Shown here one piece after another: positions 35,301 through 41,671 of a DNA stretch of 64,000 nt (position 1 is its first letter; each line of letters begins with the position of its first letter). Under the pieces are notes generated by a model. The model did not search any database. It was not told where the DNA came from and saw nothing but the letters and a program-made list of their open reading frames with translations. The DNA lies in contig CAMDGU010000004.1 in assembly GCA_945897885.1 (NCBI GenBank), positions 46,398-110,397 on the forward strand. The letters run 5' to 3'. The stretch comes from Chitinophaga pinensis. GTDB lineage: Bacteria > Bacteroidota > Bacteroidia > NS11-12g > UBA9320. Position numbers and translations under genes: made by a program.

Positions 35301-36561
35301 CCCTGTAAACAAAGTAGGTTATGGTATAAAAGATACTTTTACCATAAATACCCCCGGGCTTTGGGGCGCATCGGTAAAAAATTCATGCGGCGAGGCAATA
35401 GACTCAATTAAAATATCTCAGCTTTTTTCACCAAAACTAAATTTGGGCAATGATTCTGTTTATTGCAATACTATTAGCAAGCTTATAAAAATTGGAATAC
35501 CCAATAATGGAGAGTCCTATTTATGGAGTTCATCAAATACCTCAAACTCGGAAACGATAACAAATGCAGGAAAATATTGGGCAAGTATTAAGAATATTTG
35601 TGGTGAAAAATTCGACACCATTGTGTTTACGCAAAAAAATAGCTTAACCATTGATTTAGGCAATGACTCTGTTTTTTGTAATTCAGTCTCAAAATCATTT
35701 GATATAACCCAACCTGATGTGGATGCGGTTTATACATGGAATGATGGATCAGCTGGTAAAACTTATACTTCTTTAAAACCTGAGAAAGTTTGGGCATCTA
35801 TAACCAATTTGTGCGGTACAGTAAAGGATTCAGTATATTTTACAATGATTACCACACCAACCGTAAATTTGGGAAAAGATTATACATTTTGTGATAATGT
35901 AAGTCCTGTTTCACTTAATGTTGGCAAAACTTCAAATGATGAAATCTATTTATGGAGTGATTCAAAAACGACAAACTCCAATACCTTTACTAATGCAGGA
36001 AAACACTGGGTAGAACTAAAAAATAAATGTGGAACAGCCAGTGATACCATTCGAATAGTGGTAATCGTTAGTCCAACGGTAAATGTTGGTCCTGATACAG
36101 CGTTGTGCGGTTATTTCAGTTTGCCATTAGATGCCGGAAATACAGGTTTAACCTACTATTGGGAACCAACCGGCGAAACCACCCAAACCATAGTAGCAAA
36201 TAAACAAACGGTTTATAAAGTAACCGTTACAGATGCTAATGGGTGTTTTGGAACCGATGAAATGCAGGTAAAAGATGATTGCAAAAGCAAATGGTATATT
36301 CCCACTTCCTTTAGCCCTAACGGCGATTTGGTAAATGATGAATTTGCTCCAATACTTATTAATTGCGAAAATTATTCCTTACATATTTATAGTACATGGG
36401 GCGAAAAATTATATGAGTCAACCGATCCTACCGCAAAGTGGGATGGAACTTACAAAGGAAGAATATTGGAGGATGGCAATTACATTTATACCATAAATTT
36501 TAAAAGCAGTGAAGATAAAAAATGGTATTTGATTAACGGCGGTCTGTTAATACTTAAGTAA
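32323..36561 (+). CDS. SBBP-repeat surface protein with Ig-like repeats and gliding-type C-terminal domain
   Basis: A 1412-residue secreted protein with a signal peptide (MTKHILSFLLLLFSFYTNAQ). Residues 30-250 form the N-terminal domain that accompanies SBBP repeats (FRKNSGQYNSDILYR; YKNIYKNIDLVFYLNKDKTLKYDFIVNPGG). SBBP beta-propeller repeats follow to about 745, with the motif YSTYFGGTGDDKAADLSL and variants. Seven tandem Ig-like units of about 75-80 residues follow, starting SPKLNLTKDTTLCNN, TPKVNLPKDTTVCD, SPKLNLGNDSVYCN and similar. The end is a gliding-motility-associated (type B) T9SS domain: YIPTSFSPNGDLVNDEFAP, YSTWGEKLYES, WDGTYKGRILEDGNYIYTI. It should be displayed on the surface, and adhesion is the likely role. 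Its paralogue is at 53052. Confidence 0.9.
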   Translation: MTKHILSFLLLLFSFYTNAQNVSNPVIAGDVSSKIVSEICKPVFRKNSGQYNSDILYRMTSGQTSIAFYKDKIQFGLRKPGKNKLKSQTELGSVAFSIWEMSFENMSPEIAIMASEKLESRFNQFKAGTDESIELEDYGKLTYKNIYKNIDLVFYLNKDKTLKYDFIVNPGGDYSQIKLKYNGLKKLKTDTKGNLTLITPWGYKIKEGKPVSWQLTSNGKVPVDIDYSVKNNSVTYKSNSKLAANTTLVIDPMMLDWSTYFYGKVISTNGWGWTYLLDMDIDKDNNVYVCGMTTEAFPTKVGTYDTTMSSSFNYEGFVAKMSLNADSLLLFTYIGGSSYEYILSISVNSQKQPVISGFTYSNDYPITSGAYDKIGGTGTGYRGFITKFSVDFKSLVYSTYFGKSNSWGTIIQSMQVAANGDVVFTGNTSAQDFPTTAGCYQSSYGGGPNDAFLTRLSADGSKLIYSTYFGGTGDDKAADLSLNSIEDVYLVGSTSNSNFPLTTGAKGPFKYTNSDAMDGFVARIQNDGKKMIWSKMMGGSNLDYFEGLYVNSNDELYVGGFSNSGDFYTTPGVVQPNNNGGYDHVIVKMNKSGTSVYYSTYLGGSGDDYFYTGWFWNSNIRIAANVKDEPIIGGATKSKDYPVTADALQKTNRATGNTWATNLAITKLNYDGTKILYGTYFGGSYYEYPTVLKVKKISCMSSILYGGITLSNDYPTTKGVFHEKGKTGSSWYYQGFMSRFRDTLYTEPIGFKDDFIECDNVYEILDAKNRGGNYLWSDGSKKQLLIVTDTGKYWVRATYGCDTVSDTIRIRLQYSPKLNLTKDTTLCNNSSGYTIDAKNDTILRKYLWSTKDTSRTILVTKPGLYKVKVSTPNCGSLEDSTLVKFLKKPDIKAIKDSLFCDNINWVVKTDSLGPGTKYYWSTKDTGLSTKITKVGNYYLKVNNYCGYDSVNFKTTLLYTPKVNLPKDTTVCDIFSLHYKIGKLNNEEYYLWFDPVNKVGYGIKDTFTINTPGLWGASVKNSCGEAIDSIKISQLFSPKLNLGNDSVYCNTISKLIKIGIPNNGESYLWSSSNTSNSETITNAGKYWASIKNICGEKFDTIVFTQKNSLTIDLGNDSVFCNSVSKSFDITQPDVDAVYTWNDGSAGKTYTSLKPEKVWASITNLCGTVKDSVYFTMITTPTVNLGKDYTFCDNVSPVSLNVGKTSNDEIYLWSDSKTTNSNTFTNAGKHWVELKNKCGTASDTIRIVVIVSPTVNVGPDTALCGYFSLPLDAGNTGLTYYWEPTGETTQTIVANKQTVYKVTVTDANGCFGTDEMQVKDDCKSKWYIPTSFSPNGDLVNDEFAPILINCENYSLHIYSTWGEKLYESTDPTAKWDGTYKGRILEDGNYIYTINFKSSEDKKWYLINGGLLILK

Positions 36562-36622
36562 ATTTTTTGATTCAAAAATCTTTATCTTTTTAACCCTTCA
36601 ATAATTTTAAATTGCAGGATTC

Positions 36623-36630
36623 TATTTTTG
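36623..36630 (+). promoter_or_regulatory. Candidate -7 box for recQ
   Basis: TATTTTTG matches TAnnTTTG and ends only 4 bases before the TTG start at 36635. If used, the transcript would be leaderless or begin within the first codons. No -33 box is seen. Confidence 0.35.
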
Positions 36631-36634
36631 CAAT

Positions 36635-38533
36635 TTGAACCCAACTGAACTTCTACAAAAATATTGGGGACATAAGTCCTTCAGGCCTTTGCAGGAGGAT
36701 ATTATCAATGCTGTTATTTCTAAGACAGATACCCTTGCTATATTGCCAACCGGTGGCGGTAAATCTATTTGTTTTCAAATTCCGGGGCTGTATTTTGAGG
36801 GAATTACGCTGGTTATTTCACCTCTAATCGCTTTAATGAACGATCAGGTAGAAAACCTTAAAAAAAGAGATATTTCGGCGATAGCATTTCATTCGGGCAT
36901 TACAAAAAGAGAGTCGGATATTGAATACAGTAACATAAAAAACGGCAAGTATAAGTTTGTATATGTTTCGCCCGAGCGTATAAAAACTGAACGTTTTAAA
37001 GAAGTAATAGCCGAAACCCCCATCAAACTAATTGCTATTGATGAAGCACACTGTATCTCACAATGGGGTTATGATTTTAGGCCCGAATATTTACTTATTT
37101 CTGAACTTCGTGAAATTTTAAAGGATGTTCCTTGCATTGCACTCACAGCCTCAGCCACACCTCAAGTGGAAAAGGATATTGAACAATATCTTTTGTTTTC
37201 AAAAAAATCGAAATCGTTTAAGCAAACCACCATAAGACCCAATCTTAATTATGTGGTACTGGATGACGAAAATAAAAATGAACGGCTACTGAAAATAGCC
37301 ACCAAACTAAAAGGTACCGGAATTATTTACGCAAAAAATAGAAAGACAACTGTAATTCTAGCGTCGTTGTTAAATAAGAATGCGGTGGTGGCTGATTTTT
37401 ACCATGCAGGATTAACCTTGGAAGACCGACATCTGAAGCAACAATCATGGCAAAAGGGATTTACGCGGGTAATTGTGTGCACCAATGCTTTTGGCATGGG
37501 AATAGATAAAAGCAATGTGCGTTTTGTAACGCATTACGATATTCCCGAAAGTTTGGAAGCATATTATCAAGAGGCCGGCCGTGCAGGTAGAGATGGAGAG
37601 GAAAGCTGGTGCATTCTTTTATACTGCAAGCCCGACAAAATGGTGGCTGAAAAACTTTTGAACTCTAAATATTTGGATAAAAAAACGGTACAAACTTTTT
37701 TTAATGCTTTATGTAATCAACTTCAAATTGCTTACAACAGCGGCTTTGAAGAAACCATTGAATTAGATACCACCGAACTTGCCAAAAAATATAATTTACA
37801 ATTGCCCGAAATACAAACGGCTTTAGGGATGTTGCAAAAGGAAGGAGTCATAAAATTATCAGAATCTTATGCCAATCCTTCTAGGTTACGAATTTTGACA
37901 AACAACATTGATTTGTATAAGTTTTATTTAACCAATCCCACCTTCGAACTCTTTATAAAAACCATCCTAAGAATGTATGGGGGTATTTTTGATAATTATG
38001 TACAAATCTCAGAGTTTGAGATAGCCAAAAACCTTAAAATTCCTATAGATAAAGTAAAGCAAGGCTTGGTGAGATTAACCAACATGCAGATGTTTGATTA
38101 TTTGCCGCAAAATGAAAAACCGGCAATTACCTTGTTAATGCCCCGCCCTGAAATAATACCCTATGATAGCACCCGTTGGAAATTTTTGAAGCAAGCCGCT
38201 AGTGACAGGCTCACAGCTGTATTTAATTATGCAACTGCCAATGAATGCAGACAGCAATTAATTTCAAACTATTTTGGTGAAACCGACAATCACTTGTGCG
38301 GAAAATGTGATGTTTGCAGAGCAAAGAAAAAAACAATAGGAAGTGTATTGGAATCGGTTAAAGAGGTTTTATCAAAATATTTTTCACAAAACTATTGTTC
38401 CTTTGAAACCATACTGGAACAAGTAGGAAACCAATCAAAAAATTTAGAAGCTTTACGATTTTTAATGGATACCGGACAATTGAAAAAAAACAAAGAAGGA
38501 AACTATATATGGCACGAAACGGCAATAAAATAA
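36635..38533 (+). CDS. recQ: ATP-dependent DNA helicase RecQ
   Basis: A 632-residue 3'-5' helicase of recombination and fork repair. The start is TTG at 36635, giving MNPTELLQKYWGHKSFRPLQ, the expected N-terminus with the Q motif; there is no ATG near it. Walker A is at about 38-45 (LPTGGGKSICF), DEAH at 136-139 (IDEAHCISQWGYDFRPEY), then ALTASATP, and motif VI QEAGRAGRDGEE. The RQC region has the zinc cysteines CRQQL...CGKCDVC. The final 70 residues do not show a clear HRDC domain. It overlaps the glycosyltransferase start by 25 bases. Confidence 0.95.
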   Translation: MNPTELLQKYWGHKSFRPLQEDIINAVISKTDTLAILPTGGGKSICFQIPGLYFEGITLVISPLIALMNDQVENLKKRDISAIAFHSGITKRESDIEYSNIKNGKYKFVYVSPERIKTERFKEVIAETPIKLIAIDEAHCISQWGYDFRPEYLLISELREILKDVPCIALTASATPQVEKDIEQYLLFSKKSKSFKQTTIRPNLNYVVLDDENKNERLLKIATKLKGTGIIYAKNRKTTVILASLLNKNAVVADFYHAGLTLEDRHLKQQSWQKGFTRVIVCTNAFGMGIDKSNVRFVTHYDIPESLEAYYQEAGRAGRDGEESWCILLYCKPDKMVAEKLLNSKYLDKKTVQTFFNALCNQLQIAYNSGFEETIELDTTELAKKYNLQLPEIQTALGMLQKEGVIKLSESYANPSRLRILTNNIDLYKFYLTNPTFELFIKTILRMYGGIFDNYVQISEFEIAKNLKIPIDKVKQGLVRLTNMQMFDYLPQNEKPAITLLMPRPEIIPYDSTRWKFLKQAASDRLTAVFNYATANECRQQLISNYFGETDNHLCGKCDVCRAKKKTIGSVLESVKEVLSKYFSQNYCSFETILEQVGNQSKNLEALRFLMDTGQLKKNKEGNYIWHETAIK

Positions 38534-39597
38534 CGGTTACCGTTTCTAATGATATTGTAACTGACCAGCGAATGGAGCGTATTTGTTCGTCATTGGCAGG
38601 TATGGGTTTTATGGTGGAAATAGTAGGAAGACGATTACCAAATTCATTATCACTTGGGGTAAAAGAATACCAACAAAGCCGTCTAAAACTTGCATTTAAA
38701 AAAGGGCCATTGTTTTATGCCGCGTTAAATATTCGGCTTCTGTTTTATTTGCTGGCTACCAAGCCCGATACAATTTATACAGTGGATGCTGACACCGCAT
38801 TAGCAGGACTTTTAGCAAAAAAACTTTTAAGGACTAAACTAATTTTTGATGCACATGAATTGTTTTCGGAGGTGCCCGAATTGCACAATAGGGGCGTGAT
38901 AAAAAGGATTTGGCAATGGATTGAAAAGCAAATCATTTTAAAATCGGATGTTAGGATTACTGTTTCCGAGGGTGTAGCTAATTACTATACAAATAAATAC
39001 CACAAACCCTTTGAAGTTATCCGAAATATCTCTCGTACTAAAACTCATTTAACGGCAAATACTTCTGAAAAATACATCCTATATCAGGGAGCTCTTAACG
39101 AAGGACGAGGTTTGGAGCAATTGATAATGGCTGCGAATAATTTAGATATTAAAGTTAAAATAGCCGGCGATGGCGACATTGCAGAAACCTTAAAAAAACA
39201 AGCCATTGCAAATATTGAATTTTTGGGCAAACTTGTTCCTGATGAATTAGAAAAAGTAACTACCAACGCTTGGTTGGGTTATAACTTACTTGAAAAACGC
39301 AGCCTTAGTTATTATTTTTCCTTAAGCAATAAAACCTTTGATTATATGCAAGCCGGCATACCTCAGTTAATACCTGATTTTCCTGAATACCAAAAGCTAA
39401 ATAAAGAATGGAATTTTGGGGTGATTGTGGGTTTAAGTTCGGAAGAAATAGTGAAAACTGTTAGGCAATTATTGGAAGACCAGAACCTTTATAGTTTATT
39501 AAAAGTTAATGCTGAAAAGGCTGGGAGGGTTTTGACCTGGGAAAATGAGGAGGGAAAATTGGCTGAAATCTTTGATAATTTTTCGAGGGGTTTATAA
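38509..39597 (+). CDS. Glycosyltransferase, GT-B fold (family 4-like)
   Basis: A 362-residue cytoplasmic protein. The N-terminal Rossmann half starts ITVTVSNDIVTDQRMERICSSL and includes YTVDADTALAGLLAKKLL and LIFDAHELFSEVPEL. The C-terminal half has the nucleotide-sugar site pattern YILYQGALNEGRGLEQLI, KIAGDGDIAETL, IEFLGKLVPDELEKV and KTFDYMQAGIPQLIPDFPEY, typical of GT4. The donor and acceptor are unknown; cell-surface polysaccharide or glycoprotein synthesis is likely. The ATG lies 25 bases inside recQ. Confidence 0.87.
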   Translation: MARNGNKITVTVSNDIVTDQRMERICSSLAGMGFMVEIVGRRLPNSLSLGVKEYQQSRLKLAFKKGPLFYAALNIRLLFYLLATKPDTIYTVDADTALAGLLAKKLLRTKLIFDAHELFSEVPELHNRGVIKRIWQWIEKQIILKSDVRITVSEGVANYYTNKYHKPFEVIRNISRTKTHLTANTSEKYILYQGALNEGRGLEQLIMAANNLDIKVKIAGDGDIAETLKKQAIANIEFLGKLVPDELEKVTTNAWLGYNLLEKRSLSYYFSLSNKTFDYMQAGIPQLIPDFPEYQKLNKEWNFGVIVGLSSEEIVKTVRQLLEDQNLYSLLKVNAEKAGRVLTWENEEGKLAEIFDNFSRGL

Positions 39598-39676
39598 GTT
39601 TAGATAAGTTTTAAATAGTACAATTTTTTTATGGAATAAAGCTTGAAATGCTATTATTATTATTATTGCCCACATT

Positions 39677-40387
39677 ATGAAAAAAATATTAACCATCTTG
39701 TGCTGCACATTCATTTTTTTTACGCAATCAAAAGGTCAATCTGATACAATTACCGGTGATTATATAGTGTTGTATTCGGGCAAGATAATTCAGTCCGAAG
39801 TGGTCACTTATAAGAATTCGTATTTTCATGCAGGTGATAAAAAATATAAAGACGATGAAGTTTCTTTATATAGAAATGCCGATGGTTCATTTGCTAATAC
39901 AAAGCACATGGCAATAAGGAAAAAAAAGGCGAGAACTAATTTTTACAAAGCAGAAAGTTTGGGAAAGGTTAATATATATAGTAATACTTTTAAAGCTGAA
40001 ATTGATTTGAATTCTATAAATAGTGACAACCGACCTCAAATGGTAAATGTTTCCAAAACTTCTACTTATTACAATAAAGGAATGGAATCGTTAAAGAAAG
40101 CGAAATATAGAAATCTAAAAAAGGATATAGGAGATAATCCAAATTGCACAAAAACGCTTCGACAATACAGAATAATAAAGGCTTCTCCTCTTGTTTTATG
40201 GCCTATGAGTCTTGGTTCGGCAGCGGTTGCATTTGCAGTTGCAATTAATGAACCTTTTGAGAATAGATTTCTAAATCGTTATGCGCCTTGGGTAGTACCT
40301 TTTGCGTTAAACTATATGGCCAACTATGCCGATCGTGTATTATCAGCGGAGAAAGCAAAAAAGGCCTTGGAGATATACAATCAATAA
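39677..40387 (+). CDS. Exported protein of unknown function
   Basis: A 236-residue protein with a signal peptide (MKKILTILCCTFIFFTQSKGQ). The mature part begins with beta-strand-like, charged sequence (DYIVLYSGKIIQSEVVTYKNSYFHAGDKKYKDDEVSLYR, given here only as its character: a small domain of about 45 residues found before a basic stretch IRKKKAR). It ends with two hydrophobic segments at about 178-191 (LVLWPMSLGSAAVAFAV) and 206-216, so it may be inserted in a membrane. I do not recognise the family. It stands alone between the glycosyltransferase and the repeat region. Confidence 0.6.
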   Translation: MKKILTILCCTFIFFTQSKGQSDTITGDYIVLYSGKIIQSEVVTYKNSYFHAGDKKYKDDEVSLYRNADGSFANTKHMAIRKKKARTNFYKAESLGKVNIYSNTFKAEIDLNSINSDNRPQMVNVSKTSTYYNKGMESLKKAKYRNLKKDIGDNPNCTKTLRQYRIIKASPLVLWPMSLGSAAVAFAVAINEPFENRFLNRYAPWVVPFALNYMANYADRVLSAEKAKKALEIYNQ

Positions 40388-40441
40388 TTCTTCTTATAAA
40401 TGCGATGCCTCGCGTCTTTTATAAAAAGCGATATTTTTTGT

Positions 40442-40471
40442 TGTATAGACGTAATATTTTGCGTCACTACA
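40442..40471. repeat. 30-bp palindrome, dispersed repeat copy 2 (diverged)
   Basis: TGTATAGACGTAATA followed by TTTTGCGTCACTACA. Compared with the perfect palindrome at 29068-29097 it has four substitutions, at positions 5, 11, 14 and 25 of the 30. Both copies are followed by ACAC. The changes have weakened the stem, so this copy looks older. Confidence 0.7.
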
Positions 40472-40488
40472 ACACTGATCACAATTCT

Positions 40489-40602
40489 CCCCCGCCGTGA
40501 TTCGTGTCCTCACGAATCACAATTTCCAAAACTCAATCAATAATTCCCCTGTCGTGATTCGTGTCCTCACAAATTACAATTTCCAAAACTCAATCAATAA
40601 TT
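40489..40602. repeat. Two-copy 57-bp tandem repeat with internal hairpin
   Basis: Units at 40489-40545 and 40546-40602 are nearly identical. Each contains an inverted repeat around a TCCT loop: GTGATTCGTG/CACGAATCAC is perfect in unit 1 and has two mismatches in unit 2. Both units end CTCAATCAATAATT. There are only two units and no unique spacers, so it is not a CRISPR array. Confidence 0.85.
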
Positions 40603-40606
40603 CTAT

Positions 40607-40614
40607 TAGTTTTG
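40607..40614 (+). promoter_or_regulatory. Candidate -7 box for the zinc peptidase gene
   Basis: TAGTTTTG matches TAnnTTTG and lies 24 bases before the ATG at 40639, just after the tandem repeat. No -33 match is seen because that position falls inside repeat unit 2. Confidence 0.35.
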
Positions 40615-40638
40615 TGTTTCATAAAATAGTAAGAAACC

Positions 40639-41472
40639 ATGAAATGGATAGGACGCAGACAAAGCGATAATGTGGAGGACCGACGCGGCATGTCGGGAGG
40701 TAAAGTTGCCATTGGTGGCGGGGTAATAGGAATTATTGTAATTGTGATAAATCTTCTTATGGGAGGTGACCCAAATGCAGTTTTGAATCAATTGCAGCAG
40801 CAAACAATCCAACAGTCAGAAACAGCAATTGACCCGGCAGAAGATGAAATGGCACAGTTTGTTTCTGTGGCTTTGGCTGATAACGAAGATGTTTGGAAAG
40901 CTATTTTTAACGAAAATGGTAAAGTATATGAAGAACCGACCTTAGTTCTTTTTCGCGATGCAACCGAATCGGGTTGTGGAAGTGCCAGTTCATCTTCCGG
41001 TCCTTTTTATTGCCCGGCTGATCGAAAAATTTATATTGATTTAGCATTTATGGAGGAATTGAAAACACGATTTGGTGCTAAAGGCGGTGATTTTGCTTTA
41101 GCATATGTACTGGCTCATGAAGTGGGGCATCATGTTCAAAATTTATTTGGAACATCAGGAAAAGTGCATGAAATGAAATCGCGAATAAGCGAAAAAGAAG
41201 CCAATAAACTATCAGTAGCATTAGAACTTCAAGCCGATTTTTATGCAGGAGTTTGGGCACATCATAACCAAAAAATGAACAATGTTTTGGAAGAAGGAGA
41301 CATTGAAGAAGCTTTAAGCGCAGCAGGTGCTGTAGGGGATGATGCCATTCAGAAAAAAATACAAGGCCGTGTGGTGCCCGATGCCTTTACCCATGGAACA
41401 TCCAAACAACGTATTGAGTGGTTTACCAAAGGATACAAATCAGGTAAAATAAAGGATGGGGACACTTTCTAA
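40639..41472 (+). CDS. YpfJ-type neutral zinc metallopeptidase
   Basis: A 277-residue protein of the putative neutral zinc metallopeptidase (YpfJ) family. It opens MKWIGRRQSDNVEDRRGMSG, the family signature, followed by one membrane helix at about 24-42 (AIGGGVIGIIVIVINLLMGG). The zinc motif HEVGH is at residues 160-164, and the downstream LELQADFYAGVWAH gives the likely third ligand Glu196. The CGSASSSSGPFYCPADRKIYID segment is also conserved. Its natural substrate is unknown; the domain would face the periplasm. Confidence 0.92.
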   Translation: MKWIGRRQSDNVEDRRGMSGGKVAIGGGVIGIIVIVINLLMGGDPNAVLNQLQQQTIQQSETAIDPAEDEMAQFVSVALADNEDVWKAIFNENGKVYEEPTLVLFRDATESGCGSASSSSGPFYCPADRKIYIDLAFMEELKTRFGAKGGDFALAYVLAHEVGHHVQNLFGTSGKVHEMKSRISEKEANKLSVALELQADFYAGVWAHHNQKMNNVLEEGDIEEALSAAGAVGDDAIQKKIQGRVVPDAFTHGTSKQRIEWFTKGYKSGKIKDGDTF

Positions 41473-41609
41473 TGCTATTTTAAGTAATTTTAACTTTTGG
41501 AGTAATTAAAAAAAAAGCATGATTTTCGACTTGTATTAGTTTCTAATAACTTGATTTACAATTGATAAAATATAAAAATCTAAAGATTGATAAATTGTCC
41601 ATAAAACGC

Positions 41610-41640
41610 TTGTTTAGAATTATTCTAAATACGAATTTTG
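41610..41640 (+). promoter_or_regulatory. Candidate promoter of the TonB-dependent receptor gene
   Basis: TTG at 41610-41612, a 20-base spacer, and GAATTTTG at 41633-41640 (one mismatch to TAnnTTTG). The palindromic operator at 41613-41629 fills the spacer. Confidence 0.5.
41613..41629. promoter_or_regulatory. 17-bp palindromic operator, Fur-like 7-1-7 geometry
   Basis: TTTAGAAT, a central T, and ATTCTAAA form a perfect inverted repeat with single-base centre. Fur-family boxes have the same 7-1-7 geometry. It lies between the -33 and -7 boxes and 42 bases before the receptor ATG, which is where a repressor would block RNA polymerase. A fur gene is present at 46488-46976. Confidence 0.6.
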
Positions 41641-41671
41641 AGCCCGTAAAAAAAGCTCAAATATTTTGAAA

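Noticed and set aside
34760..36290. DNA repeat array
   Set aside because: The periodicity is at the protein level (Ig-like units) with diverged DNA, so it belongs to the coding sequence.
36562..36600. Terminator after SBBP giant 1
   Set aside because: The only inverted repeat (TTTTTGA/TCAAAAA) is all A/T apart from one pair and too weak to call.
40489..40602. CRISPR-like array
   Set aside because: There are just two directly adjacent units, no spacers and no cas genes.
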